This document shows, one piece after another, positions 1-8,046 of a stretch of DNA of 64,000 nucleotides. The notes under the pieces were generated by a model. That model did not search any database and had not been told where the DNA came from. It saw nothing but the letters and a program-made list of their open reading frames with translations. A program made the translations under genes and the position numbers. Every line of letters begins with the position of its first letter. Within the stretch, counting starts at the first letter, position 1. This DNA is from Arthrobacter sp. (GTDB taxonomy: Bacteria; Actinomycetota; Actinomycetes; Actinomycetales; Micrococcaceae), in NCBI GenBank assembly GCA_031277795.1, contig JAITLQ010000018.1:601986-665985 (forward strand), in the 5' to 3' direction.

Positions 1-368
1 GCGCCCCCGAGACCCTCTCGGGCGGCGAGACCTTCATGGCCTCGCTCGCCCTCGCGTTGGGCCTGGCCGACGTGGTCCAGGAGGAGGCCGGCGGCGTCGA
101 CGTGGAGACGCTCTTCGTGGACGAGGGCTTCGGCACGCTGGATCCGGAGACCTTGGAGCTCGTGCTGGACGGCCTCGACCAGCTGCGCCGCGGCGGCCGG
201 CTCGTGGGCGTCGTCTCCCACGTGGCGGAGCTGGGGCAACGCATCGGGGCCCAGGTGCGGGTGGACAAGACGAGGCACGGATCCTCGCTGCGGCTCGTGG
301 GCGTCGGGTCGGGCGCCGACGCGACGGCGGTCGACGACGCTCCGGTCACCCTCGGCGACGAGGACTGA
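1..368 (+). CDS. sbcC: SbcC-type exonuclease ATPase subunit, C-terminal fragment
   Basis: This is the 3' end of a gene that begins upstream of the window; reading from base 3 there is no stop until the TGA at 366-368. The first residues contain the ABC signature LSGGE. They are followed by a Walker B/D-loop stretch (ETLFVDEGFGTLDPETL) and a switch-like histidine (VVSHVAELGQRI). This order is typical of the C-terminal half of SbcC/Rad50 ATPases, which work with the SbcD nuclease on DNA hairpins and breaks. The ending after the switch (about 40 residues, acidic) is a normal SbcC tail. sbcD would be expected just upstream, outside the window. The family is firm; SbcC rather than another SMC-like ATPase is an inference from the motif wording. 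Confidence 0.85.
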   Translation, partial: APETLSGGETFMASLALALGLADVVQEEAGGVDVETLFVDEGFGTLDPETLELVLDGLDQLRRGGRLVGVVSHVAELGQRIGAQVRVDKTRHGSSLRLVGVGSGADATAVDDAPVTLGDED

Positions 369-440
369 GTACGGAGGACCGAGGGCTGAACACCGTGCGC
401 CGAGGGGTTCCGGGCGCTGCGGCCCGCCCCCGCGCCCGGG

Positions 441-446
441 TAGACT
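441..446 (+). promoter_or_regulatory. Putative minus-10 box for the MFS gene at 537
   Basis: TAGACT fits the actinobacterial TAnnnT minus-10 pattern and would give a leader of about 85 bases before the GTG at 537. A second candidate, TAGGGT at 460-465, would give a shorter leader. No clear minus-35 box is visible for either. Confidence 0.4.
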
Positions 447-536
447 AAGCCGGTCATCCTAGGGTCCGGTGCGACGGGAGGCAGGGACGTCGCACGCCGG
501 GCCTTGACGTGCCCGGGGAACCCCGGAGGTCCTTTC

Positions 537-1901
537 GTGACCCAGTCCTCGCCCGCCCCCGCGGGCCTTTCCTCCCTGCTCAAGGCCGCCGGCCCGAGCT
601 ACTTCCTCGTTTCGGCGCTGGCCAGGCTCCCGCTCTCGATGCTGGTCATCGGTGCCCTGACGGCCGTCGTCGGAGTCTCGGGCAACGTGGCGGCCGGCGG
701 CGCCGTGGCCGCGATCGCCGGCATCGGCGTCGCGGTCGGCGCCCCGCTCAGCGGCCTCGCCTCCGATCGCTTCGGACAGCGCCCCACCCTGTTGGTCTCC
801 GCGGTCCTCTACGTGCTGGCCCTCGTGGCCTTCCTGCTGGCCGCGCCGGGCGCCACCCACGGCGTCACCCCGGCGCTCGCGCTGGCCGCCGCCGCGGCGG
901 GCGTGGTCGTCCCGCAGGCCGGCCCTATGACGCGCGTGCGCTGGATCCGCCGCTGGGCCGCGCACCGCGACGGCGCCCGATCGCTCGAGGCCGCCCAGGG
1001 CTACGAGTCGACCGTCGACGAGCTCAGCTTTGTCCTCGGCCCCGCGGCGGTCGGCCTGATCGCCGCGCTCTGGGGCGGCACCGTGCCGCTACTCGTCGCC
1101 CTCGTCCTCACCGCCCTCTTCATCCCGTGGTTCGCGCTGCATCCGACCTCCGCCTACGGGGCCAGGGCCCACGCGCAGGGGACGCCGGGCGGCCAAGCCC
1201 CCGCCGCCGATCCGGCGGCCCGGGCCGCCCAGGGCGAGCCCGCCGACGACGCCGCCGCGACCACGGGCGACGTCCCCTCCGCGCCGGCCTCCCCGCAGGC
1301 CGTGCCGTGGGGCCTGCTCGGCCTGCTCCTGCTCGGCATGCTCAGCATCGGCTCGGTCTTCGGGTCCCTGGCCACGGCCTCCACGGCGTTTGCCGACGAG
1401 ACGGGTCATCCGGGCACCGGTGGCCTGCTCTACTCGACCCTGGGTCTGACCTCCGGCCTCGCCGCCCTGAGCGTCTCCCGCTGGCCGGCCAAGTGGAGCA
1501 TCCAGGGCCGGTGGCTCACGTGCGCCGCGCTCCTGCTCCCCGCCCTCGCCTTGCTGTGGCTGGCCACCGAGCCATGGCATCTCGCGGTGCTGCTGCTCCT
1601 CGTGGGCGCACCCATCGGGCCGGTGCTCGTCACGGTCTTCTCGGCAGCGGGCACGCGCACGCCGGCGCATCGCCTCGGCCTCGTCATGACGCTCCTGAGC
1701 GCCGGCATCACGCTCGGCACGTCGCTCGGAAACTGGCTCGGCGGCGAGTTGGCCCTCAGCGGCGGGCACCGGCTGGCGCTGTGGGTCACCTTCGGCTCGG
1801 GGGTCGCCCTGCTCGTCGCCGGAGCGCTCTTTGCCGCCGCTTCGAGGCGCAAGGCCGTCGCCCCGGTTCATGCCGTGGCGGACATGCACAACGTCTCGTA
1901 G
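537..1901 (+). CDS. MFS transporter, 12-TM class
   Basis: This is an integral membrane protein of 454 residues with two six-helix halves, separated by a long hydrophilic Ala/Pro/Gly-rich cytoplasmic loop at about residues 205-255. The A-motif-like sequence GLASDRFGQRP lies after helix 2, as in Major Facilitator drug or metabolite exporters. The GTG at 537 was chosen because a strong Shine-Dalgarno GGAGGT (525-530) sits six bases upstream. An in-frame upstream start would add a Gly/Pro stretch with no ribosome site. The substrate cannot be read from sequence. The gene stands alone between the sbcC end and the FabH-like gene. Confidence 0.8.
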   Translation: MTQSSPAPAGLSSLLKAAGPSYFLVSALARLPLSMLVIGALTAVVGVSGNVAAGGAVAAIAGIGVAVGAPLSGLASDRFGQRPTLLVSAVLYVLALVAFLLAAPGATHGVTPALALAAAAAGVVVPQAGPMTRVRWIRRWAAHRDGARSLEAAQGYESTVDELSFVLGPAAVGLIAALWGGTVPLLVALVLTALFIPWFALHPTSAYGARAHAQGTPGGQAPAADPAARAAQGEPADDAAATTGDVPSAPASPQAVPWGLLGLLLLGMLSIGSVFGSLATASTAFADETGHPGTGGLLYSTLGLTSGLAALSVSRWPAKWSIQGRWLTCAALLLPALALLWLATEPWHLAVLLLLVGAPIGPVLVTVFSAAGTRTPAHRLGLVMTLLSAGITLGTSLGNWLGGELALSGGHRLALWVTFGSGVALLVAGALFAAASRRKAVAPVHAVADMHNVS

Positions 1902-1913
1902 CGCTTGGCTTGC

Positions 1914-1919
1914 TACGGT
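1914..1919 (+). promoter_or_regulatory. Minus-10 box of a leaderless promoter (FabH-like gene)
   Basis: TACGGT lies six bases before the ATG at 1926, and no Shine-Dalgarno is present. Transcription would start at or next to the start codon. Confidence 0.55.
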
Positions 1920-1925
1920 ACTGCC

Positions 1926-2879
1926 ATGACCATCCCCACCCCTCGCGGTTCGGCGCTGCTTGGCCTCGGCCACTTCCAGCCGGCCAACGTCATGACGAAC
2001 CACGACATCGAAAAGCTCGTGGACACGAACGACGAGTGGATACGTACGCGCACGGGCATCATTGAGCGCCACATCGCCACCGAGGACGACGACACCACGA
2101 GCATGGCCGTGGCCGCCGCCAAGATGGCGCTGGCCGACGCCGGCGTGAGCGACGTTGACCTCGTCATCGTCGCGAGCACCACGTCGGAGACGCGCAGCCC
2201 CAACGGCGCGGCCCGCGTGAGCGCCCAGCTGGGCTTCACGCGCCCCGCCGTCATCGACATCAACACCGCGTGCTCCGGCTTCGAGTACGCCGTGGCCCTG
2301 GCCGATCAGTCGATCAGCGCCGGCGTGGCCGAGACCGCGCTCGTCATCGGCTCCGAGACCCTCTCCCGTGTCACCGACTGGACCGACCGCGCCACGTGCG
2401 TGCTCACGGCGGACGGTGCGGGCGCGGTGGTGCTCGGCGCCAGCGCTGAGCCCAAGGTCTCGCCCGTGCACTGGGGCTCGGTCCCCGAGCTCGCCGATGC
2501 CGTGGTCGTGGAGGGCACCCCGCCGGTGTTCTCGCAGAACGGCCGCAACGTCATGCGTTGGGCGCTGACGAGCTCGGTCAAGGAGGCCAAGGCGGTGCTG
2601 GCCAAGGCGGGCGTCACCATGGACGACATCGACGTCCTCGCCTTCCACCAGGCCAACCTGCGCATCATCGAGCCCCTCGCCAAGGGACTGGGCGCCACCG
2701 AGCGCCACATCGTGCTGCACGACATCGAGGTCTCCGGCAACACCTCGGCCGCCTCGGTGCCGCTGGCCCTCTCCAAGGCTTGGCACGCCGGCGAGCTGCC
2801 GCGCGGCGGCCGCGCGCTGCTCTTCGGCTTCGGCGGCGGCTTCACCTTCGCCGGCCAGGTGGTTCAGCTCCCGGCCTGA
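1926..2879 (+). CDS. Beta-ketoacyl-ACP synthase III family protein (FabH-like)
   Basis: This 317-residue thiolase-fold enzyme has the full FabH triad. Cys lies in NTACSGFEYA (about residue 116), His in FHQANLRII (about 242) and Asn in SGNTSAASVPLAL (about 272). The C-terminal glycine loop GFGGGFTFAGQV is also typical of FabH. FabH condenses an acyl-CoA with malonyl-ACP to start fatty acid synthesis. The gene is not next to fabD, acpP or fabF, as the housekeeping fabH usually is in actinobacteria, so it may be a paralogue with another primer specificity. The ATG at 1926 was chosen because a minus-10 box lies just before it; the longer in-frame start overlaps that box. The family call is firm; the physiological role is open. 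Confidence 0.85.
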   Translation: MTIPTPRGSALLGLGHFQPANVMTNHDIEKLVDTNDEWIRTRTGIIERHIATEDDDTTSMAVAAAKMALADAGVSDVDLVIVASTTSETRSPNGAARVSAQLGFTRPAVIDINTACSGFEYAVALADQSISAGVAETALVIGSETLSRVTDWTDRATCVLTADGAGAVVLGASAEPKVSPVHWGSVPELADAVVVEGTPPVFSQNGRNVMRWALTSSVKEAKAVLAKAGVTMDDIDVLAFHQANLRIIEPLAKGLGATERHIVLHDIEVSGNTSAASVPLALSKAWHAGELPRGGRALLFGFGGGFTFAGQVVQLPA

Positions 2880-2890
2880 TCCACCGTTTC

Positions 2891-2918
2891 GTGGGGTGTT
2901 GCCGTGGTGGCACCCCAC
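2891..2918 (+). terminator. Hairpin, first of two after the FabH-like gene
   Basis: GTGGGGTG at 2891-2898 pairs with CACCCCAC at 2911-2918. The stem continues inward after a two-base bulge (GCC with GGC) to a short loop. It lies 11 bases past the stop codon, directly before a second, stronger hairpin. Confidence 0.5.
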
Positions 2919-2922
2919 ACCA

Positions 2923-2970
2923 CGCAAGCAAGGCACGACGGCGCCCACGCGCCGTCGTGCCTTGCTTGCG
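2923..2970 (+). terminator. Strong stem-loop terminator after the FabH-like gene
   Basis: A perfect 21-bp stem (2923-2943 with 2950-2970) encloses a six-base loop. There is no U-run, as is common for actinobacterial terminators. It separates the FabH-like gene from the M20 peptidase gene on the same strand. Confidence 0.75.
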
Positions 2971-3025
2971 TTGGGCTGGATGGCCTGGCGGTCGGCGGGG
3001 AACGCCGTGCGGCCGGGGCAGACCC

Positions 3026-3031
3026 TAGACT
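3026..3031 (+). promoter_or_regulatory. Minus-10 box of a leaderless promoter (M20 peptidase)
   Basis: TAGACT lies eight bases before the ATG at 3040. No ribosome-binding site is visible. Confidence 0.5.
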
Positions 3032-3039
3032 CTGGTTCC

Positions 3040-4377
3040 ATGCCGACCCCCGAGACGCTCGCCCCGCGCGCCGCAGACCTGCTCGCCTCCCTGATCAAGA
3101 TCCCGACGGTCTCCCGGCCCGAGGGCGAGCCGTACGATGTTGCGGCCTTCGACGCGCACGTGGAGGCGCTGCTGACCTCCTTCCCACTCCTCGCCGCCGC
3201 GTGTGAGCGCGAGACCGTGGGCCCGCACGGCCAGTTCTGGCGCTGGCCGGGCCGCGATGCGGGCCGGGCCATCGTGCTCATGGCGCACCAGGACGTGGTG
3301 CCGGCGCTGCGCGAGGACGGCTGGAGCCGGGATCCCTTCTCCGGCGAGATCGCCGAGGGGCGTGTGCACGGGCGCGGCGCGCTGGACGACAAGGGCGACC
3401 TCGTCAGCACGCTGCTCGCGGCCGAGACGCTGCTGGAGGAGGGCTTCGAGCCCGCCGTCGACGTGTACTTCGCCCTGGGGGACAACGAGGAGGTGGCCGG
3501 CTCGAGCGCCGCGGCGATGGCTGCCCTGCTCTCCGAGCGCGGCGTGCGCCCCGAGCTGGTTCTCGACGAGGGTGGCGCCGTCGCGGCCGAGGCATTCCCC
3601 GGCGTCAAGCGCCCGCAGGCCATGGTGGGCCTGGGGGAGAAGGGGCTGCTCAGCGTCCGCCTCACCGTGCGCTCGGAGGGTGGACACGCCTCGGCCCCGC
3701 CGCGCGTGGGCGCCGTCGACCGGCTCACCTCAGCGCTGACGCGGCTGCGCAGGCGCCCGTTTCCTGCCCGCCTCACGCCGGTGACCTCCGCGCTGCTCGC
3801 GCAGCTCGGCTCACGGGCCGGCGGCGTCATGGCCCCGGTCCTGCGCGGCGTCGCCGCGGCCGGCCCGGTGGGCGCGGCGCTGCTCGCGCGCCTGGGCGGG
3901 GAGCCCGCCGCACTGGTCAGGACCACCGTTGCCGTCACGCGGCTCGAGGGCTCGGAGGCCAACAACGTGCTGGCGGCTCGCGCGAGCGCCGTGCTCAACC
4001 TGCGCCTCGCGCCGTGGGACAGCGTGGACGGCGCCCTCGCGCGCCTGCGCCGCGTCATCCGCGACCGGCGGGTCGAGCTCGAGGTGCTCGAGTCCAACGA
4101 TCCCTCGCCCGTGAGCGATCCGCACGCGGCTCAGCTCGAGCTGCTCCGGGAGGCGCTGGCCGTCTCCCACCCGCACGCCGACCTGGCCCCGTACGTGACC
4201 CTGGCCGCGACGGATGCCCGCCGCTTCCACGGCGTCAGCCCCAACGTCTACCGGCTGGCCCCGCTCGAGATGGACGCCGCCGAGCGCGGCCGGATCCACG
4301 GGGTCGACGAGTCGGTGCGCGTCGAGGCCCTGGGGCGCGGCGTGGCCTTCTACCGTGAGCTGCTGGCGCGGCTCTGA
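3040..4377 (+). CDS. M20/M25/M40 family metallopeptidase (CPS1-like)
   Basis: This 445-residue protein matches zinc-dependent M20 carboxypeptidases and aminoacylases. LMAHQDVVP (about residue 80) carries the first metal His and the adjacent Asp. GRGALDDKGDL carries the bridging Asp. GDNEEVAGSS carries the catalytic and metal-binding Glu pair. TLAATDARRFHG holds late active-site residues. The central part (about 205-330) is the dimerisation domain. These enzymes hydrolyse peptides or N-acyl amino acids in the cytoplasm. A longer upstream frame exists, but it would start within the preceding terminator. The ATG at 3040 fits the minus-10 box just before it. The exact substrate is not predictable. 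Confidence 0.88.
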   Translation: MPTPETLAPRAADLLASLIKIPTVSRPEGEPYDVAAFDAHVEALLTSFPLLAAACERETVGPHGQFWRWPGRDAGRAIVLMAHQDVVPALREDGWSRDPFSGEIAEGRVHGRGALDDKGDLVSTLLAAETLLEEGFEPAVDVYFALGDNEEVAGSSAAAMAALLSERGVRPELVLDEGGAVAAEAFPGVKRPQAMVGLGEKGLLSVRLTVRSEGGHASAPPRVGAVDRLTSALTRLRRRPFPARLTPVTSALLAQLGSRAGGVMAPVLRGVAAAGPVGAALLARLGGEPAALVRTTVAVTRLEGSEANNVLAARASAVLNLRLAPWDSVDGALARLRRVIRDRRVELEVLESNDPSPVSDPHAAQLELLREALAVSHPHADLAPYVTLAATDARRFHGVSPNVYRLAPLEMDAAERGRIHGVDESVRVEALGRGVAFYRELLARL

Positions 4378-4420
4378 GCCGGCGCGGCAAAACCTTGGGC
4401 GCTTGAGCGGAGGGGCTGTA

Positions 4421-4442
4421 TCTACCGGCCGGTCACGGTAGA
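4421..4442 (+). promoter_or_regulatory. Inverted repeat overlapping the promoter of the MFS gene at 4451
   Basis: TCTACCG (4421-4427) and CGGTAGA (4436-4442) form a 7-bp inverted repeat with an eight-base spacer. The right arm overlaps the minus-10 box. The geometry suits a repressor operator, but no regulator gene is adjacent. Confidence 0.4.
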
Positions 4443-4444
4443 TT
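4439..4444 (+). promoter_or_regulatory. Minus-10 box of a leaderless promoter (DHA2-type MFS)
   Basis: TAGATT lies six bases before the GTG at 4451, consistent with a leaderless transcript. Confidence 0.55.
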
Positions 4445-4450
4445 TCAGCG

Positions 4451-5983
4451 GTGCCTCGATCCCGCTCGCTGACCCCTGCCTCGGGTCCCTCCGTCCCCTT
4501 CTCCGCCGTGTCCGCCGTGGTCGGCGCCCTCGTGCTCGTCGAGCTGACCTCCGGCGTCTTGCAGGGCTATTACACGCCGCTGCTCACCGACATCGCGCGG
4601 GCGCTCGGTATCACCGATGCCGACGTCACGTGGCTCGAGGCGGTGCAGCTCGCCGTCTCGGCGCTCACGGTGCCGCTCCTGGCCGCGGCGGGGGACAGGG
4701 TGGGTCACCGCAAGGTGTTGCTCATCTCCTCGATCGTCACGGCGATCGCGTCGTGGATGTTGCTGGCCACGGGCGCCCCGTGGCTGTTCTTCGTCGCGTG
4801 GGGCCTGCAGGGCCTGTACGCCGTGTGGCTGCCGGCGGAGATCGCCCTCATCCACACACGCGCGCGCTCGCTCGGTGCGCCCGGGGTGGTGACGCGGCGC
4901 TCGGCCGGCCTGCTCGTGGGCGCCCTGGAGTTCGGCGTGATTGTCGGCGCGCTGGCGGGCGGGCAGCTCATCACGCTGACCGGATCGCTGAGCCTCACGC
5001 TCGCCATCCCGGCGATCGTCACGACCCTCTGCGTCGCCGTCGTTTTCTTCTGGGTCAAGGACCCCGCACCGGCGGGTGCGGCGGCGCGGGCAGCCGGCGC
5101 TTCCGAGGTCACTGCGGTCACCGCAGCCCCCACACCCGCCACGGGCTCCACGCCGGGCGAGCGCGACAGCGCCCGCGGCGACATTGCCGGAGCCAGCCTG
5201 CTCGCGCTCACCATCGCCGCGCTGATGGGCGCCCTCTCGCTCCTGCGCGTGCAGGGACTGGGCCTGCCCGTCCTGGCGTTCGCCGCGATCGCCGTGGTCT
5301 TCGCCCTGTTGTTGGTGCGCCAGGAGCTGCGCCACGCCAACCCCACCCTCGACCTGCGCGTGCTGGCCACGAAGCGGCAAGGGCCGGTGCAGATCACGGC
5401 CTTCCTCTTCGGTGCCTCGGTGCTCGGCGCGCAGGCGCCGCTGTCCACCTTCGCCAGGACCGATCCGGCCGTGACCGGCCACGGCCTGGGCCTCAGCTCG
5501 GGCCAAACCTCCTACGTCATCGGCGCGTACGTGCTCTCGCTGGCCCTGGGTGCCCTCGCGCTGGGGCCGCTCACGCAGCGGCTCGCCCTGCGTGACGCGC
5601 TCATCTTCGGCGCGCTGCTGACGGCCGTGGGCTACGCGCTGTTCCTGCCGAACCATGCGAGCCTGGCCGGCGTCATCCTCAACATGGTCGTGGCCGGCCT
5701 CGGCTCCGGCCTGCTCGTGGCGGCCCTGCCGCCCGCCGCCGCGGCCGCCGCGCCCCCGGAACGGACGGGCATGGCCACCGGCGCCACGAACGCGATCAAG
5801 ACCCTCGGCGGGGCGTTTGCCTCGGCCGTGTTCGGCCTCGCGCTCGCGCACGGAGGGGCTGGGGCGGACGGCTCGGCCCCGCTCTCCGGGTACCTCACGG
5901 TGTGGAGCATCTGCTCCGGCACGGCGCTGCTCGCCGCGCTCTTCCTGTTGGCCGTGCCGCGCTCGGCGCTGCAGGACGCGTAG
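4451..5983 (+). CDS. MFS transporter, 14-TM DHA2-like drug exporter
   Basis: This 510-residue membrane protein has about 14 hydrophobic helices. The A-motif-like AAAGDRVGHRKV lies between helices 2 and 3, and a hydrophilic Ala/Thr/Pro loop lies at about residues 205-245. Length and helix count fit the DHA2 (EmrB/QacA) proton-driven exporters. The GTG start is set by the minus-10 box six bases upstream. The inverted repeat over that box suggests regulated expression. The gene has no adjacent regulator and ends in a terminator at 6034-6065. The substrate is unknown. Confidence 0.82.
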   Translation: MPRSRSLTPASGPSVPFSAVSAVVGALVLVELTSGVLQGYYTPLLTDIARALGITDADVTWLEAVQLAVSALTVPLLAAAGDRVGHRKVLLISSIVTAIASWMLLATGAPWLFFVAWGLQGLYAVWLPAEIALIHTRARSLGAPGVVTRRSAGLLVGALEFGVIVGALAGGQLITLTGSLSLTLAIPAIVTTLCVAVVFFWVKDPAPAGAAARAAGASEVTAVTAAPTPATGSTPGERDSARGDIAGASLLALTIAALMGALSLLRVQGLGLPVLAFAAIAVVFALLLVRQELRHANPTLDLRVLATKRQGPVQITAFLFGASVLGAQAPLSTFARTDPAVTGHGLGLSSGQTSYVIGAYVLSLALGALALGPLTQRLALRDALIFGALLTAVGYALFLPNHASLAGVILNMVVAGLGSGLLVAALPPAAAAAAPPERTGMATGATNAIKTLGGAFASAVFGLALAHGGAGADGSAPLSGYLTVWSICSGTALLAALFLLAVPRSALQDA

Positions 5984-6033
5984 GCGGCACGGGAGCTCGG
6001 CCGCCGCACGGCGGCTCGGAGGTGCTGCGGCAC

Positions 6034-6065
6034 GGGCGGCCGGGGACGTCCGTCCCCGGCCGCCC
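6034..6065 (+). terminator. Terminator hairpin after the DHA2-type MFS gene
   Basis: A perfect 15-bp stem (6034-6048 with 6051-6065) closes on a very short loop, 50 bases after the stop codon. No U-run follows. Confidence 0.65.
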
Positions 6066-6115
6066 GCGCGCGTCCGCACCGCCGCAACGCGGCCAACTTC
6101 GTCCACGGGTTGACC

Positions 6116-6135
6116 CGCGTGATGTGGATCACGCG
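6116..6135 (+). promoter_or_regulatory. CRP/GlxR-like palindrome upstream of the MHS transporter
   Basis: The perfect inverted repeat CGCGTGAT-GTGG-ATCACGCG contains GTGA-N6-TCAC, the core of CRP/FNR-family sites (GlxR in Corynebacterium, CRP in mycobacteria). It lies about 110 bases upstream of the ATG at 6244. Carbon-source or cAMP-linked control of this uptake gene is an inference. Confidence 0.5.
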
Positions 6136-6159
6136 AAGGTGTGGCATGCTGTACCGGTC

Positions 6160-6194
6160 GCCGTTCCCGACCGAGCGTTCGGTATGGGAACGGC
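6160..6194 (+). promoter_or_regulatory. Structured 5' leader hairpin of the MHS transporter
   Basis: GCCGTTCCC (6160-6168) pairs with GGGAACGGC (6186-6194). An inner stem is formed by ACCGA (6170-6174) and TCGGT (6179-6183). It sits about 50 bases before the start codon and downstream of the palindrome at 6116. It matches no riboswitch class that I recognise. Confidence 0.4.
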
Positions 6195-6243
6195 GCGCCA
6201 TGACACCCGCACCCTCCGGTGCCCCGAACAAGGGACACAAAAC

Positions 6244-7569
6244 ATGAGCAACATGACCGCCGCGGTTCCGGTGAGCGCCGAGCGCCGCCGGGAGCAGCGC
6301 AAGGTTCTGGCTGGCACGCTGGTCGGCACCTCCATCGAGTGGTACGACTTCTTCATCTACGCCCAGGCGGCCGGCCTCGTGCTCGGCCCCCTCTTCTTCG
6401 CCCCCGTCTCCAAGGACAACCCGGGCCTGGCGACCATCATCTCCTTCGCCACCATCGGCATCTCCTTCCTCTTCCGCCCGCTCGGCGCCATCGTCGCCGG
6501 TCACCTGGGCGATCGCCTGGGCCGCAAGAAGATGCTCGTGCTCACCCTGATCCTCATGGGTGCCTCCACGGCGCTCATCGGCGTGCTGCCCACGTACGCC
6601 CAGGTGGGCATCGCCGCGCCGATCATGCTCATCCTGCTGCGCGTGCTGCAGGGCTTCTCCGCCGGCGGTGAGTGGGGCGGCGCCGCCCTCATGGCCGTCG
6701 AGCACGCCCCCAAGGGCCGCCGTTCGTGGTTCGGCGCCTTCCCGCAGATCGGCGTGCCGATCGGCATGATCCTGGCCACGGCCGTGCTCTGGATCATCCA
6801 GCAGATCATCGGCCAGGCGGCCTTCCTCGAGTGGGGCTGGCGCCTGCCGTTCCTCTTCTCGATCGCCCTCGTGTTTGTCGGCTGGATGATCCGCCGCGCC
6901 GTCGAGGAGTCCCCGATCTTCGCCGAGCTGCAGGCCCGCAAGGCCGAGTCCTCCGCCCCGCTGGGTCAGCTGTTCAAGAAGAACACCAAGGAGGTCATCC
7001 TCGCGGCCCTCATCTTCATCTCGAACAACGCCGCCGGCTACCTGGTCATCGCGTTCTTCATCAGCTACCTCTCCAAGACGCTTGGCCTGCCCATGCCCTC
7101 GGTGCTGCTCACCACGGCGCTGGCCTCCTTCGGCTGGCTGATCTTTACGCTCGTGGGCGGCTACCTGGGCGACAAGTGGGGCCGCAAGCGCACCTTCCAG
7201 GTGGGCTACACGATCATCCTCCTGTGGGCCATCCCCATGTGGTTCCTCATCGATTCGAAGGACCTCGGCCTCTACTTCGTCGCCGCGTTTGTCCTGACGA
7301 TCGGCCTCGGCCTCTCCTACGGCCCGCAGGCAGCCCTGTACGCCGAGATGTTCCCGCCGCACATCCGCTACTCGGGTGTCTCGATCGGCTACGCCCTCGG
7401 CACCATCCTCGGCGGCGCGTTTGCCCCGATGATCTCTGAGGCCATCCTGAAGGCGACGGGCCAGTCCTGGCACATCGGCGTCTACCTCGTGGTCATCACG
7501 CTCATCTCGTTGATCGCCGTGAGCGTCGTCAAGGAGCGCAAGGACGTGGACCTCGGCGTCGCCGCCTGA
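6244..7569 (+). CDS. MFS transporter, metabolite:H+ symporter (MHS) family
   Basis: This 441-residue, 12-TM protein has the hallmarks of the MHS family (ProP, ShiA, KgtP). These are GTSIEWYDFFIYA at helix 1, the loop motif GHLGDRLGRKKML between helices 2 and 3, GFSAGGEWGGAALM in helix 4, and a second-half loop GDKWGRKRTFQ. Members import osmolytes or organic acids with protons. The ATG at 6244 follows an AAGGGA ribosome site (6230-6235). The upstream region carries a CRP-like palindrome and a leader hairpin, and a terminator follows. The family is firm; the substrate is unresolved. Confidence 0.88.
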   Translation: MSNMTAAVPVSAERRREQRKVLAGTLVGTSIEWYDFFIYAQAAGLVLGPLFFAPVSKDNPGLATIISFATIGISFLFRPLGAIVAGHLGDRLGRKKMLVLTLILMGASTALIGVLPTYAQVGIAAPIMLILLRVLQGFSAGGEWGGAALMAVEHAPKGRRSWFGAFPQIGVPIGMILATAVLWIIQQIIGQAAFLEWGWRLPFLFSIALVFVGWMIRRAVEESPIFAELQARKAESSAPLGQLFKKNTKEVILAALIFISNNAAGYLVIAFFISYLSKTLGLPMPSVLLTTALASFGWLIFTLVGGYLGDKWGRKRTFQVGYTIILLWAIPMWFLIDSKDLGLYFVAAFVLTIGLGLSYGPQAALYAEMFPPHIRYSGVSIGYALGTILGGAFAPMISEAILKATGQSWHIGVYLVVITLISLIAVSVVKERKDVDLGVAA

Positions 7570-7586
7570 TTCCCCTCCCGCTCGCG

Positions 7587-7619
7587 CGAGCCCGCCCGGA
7601 CCTGGTCCGGGCGGGCTCG
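7587..7619 (+). terminator. Intrinsic terminator after the MHS transporter
   Basis: GAGCCCGCCCGGACC and its complement form a near-perfect stem around a minimal loop, followed by GTGTGTTT. It lies 18 bases past the stop codon. Confidence 0.85.
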
Positions 7620-8046
7620 TGTGTTTGGGCGGCCGCCGGCCCTGCGGGGCAGGACGGCGGCGGAAGGTGGGGGAAGGAACGACGACGCGTGGCCGGGGCC
7701 GCACGCGCCGGGGCGCCGGGCCCATCACCCGCGCCCCGCAAGCCAGGCTTGTCTACACAAGGAGCACCGGCGCGGCGAGGCCGGAGTCGCGCGGCCGGGA
7801 GGCGGCGCCGGGTGAACGCGCGGCAACATTCGCCGGGGTGCGGCCAAGCCCAGGTGAACGCGCGCGGAAGATGTCTGAACAAGTGACGGATCGGCTTGAG
7901 AGGGGCTCTCGGGGCCGGGCAGGGTGAAGCATGCAGGCGGCGCCCAGGGCCCGGGGTCGCCAGCGCAGAACCCGCCACACCGCGCCAGGTCGACCCGGCG
8001 CGCAGGGTTCCCCGTCACCCCACTTTCTTCCAAGCAAGAGGACGTC
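7620..8046. other. 427-base non-coding region before the phosphodiesterase gene
   Basis: No convincing gene lies here; short frames on both strands lack ribosome sites. Two copies of GGTGAACGCGCGG are annotated separately. A short palindrome, CTTGT-CTAC-ACAAG, lies at 7748-7761. A ribosome site AAGAGGA at 8036-8042 serves the next gene. Confidence 0.5.
7811..7865. promoter_or_regulatory. Two direct repeats of GGTGAACGCGCGG
   Basis: The 13-mer occurs at 7811-7823 and 7853-7865, offset by 42 bases (about four helical turns). On the other strand the core reads GTTCACC, the half-site seen in PhoP (PHO box) repeats of Streptomyces. PHO boxes normally repeat every 11 bases, so the match is partial. 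The downstream gene encodes a secreted phosphodiesterase, which makes phosphate control plausible but unproven. Confidence 0.4.

Noticed and set aside
2896..3039. An N-terminal extension of the M20 peptidase
   Set aside because: The extension would be encoded by the terminator stem of the preceding gene, and a promoter box lies just before the ATG at 3040.
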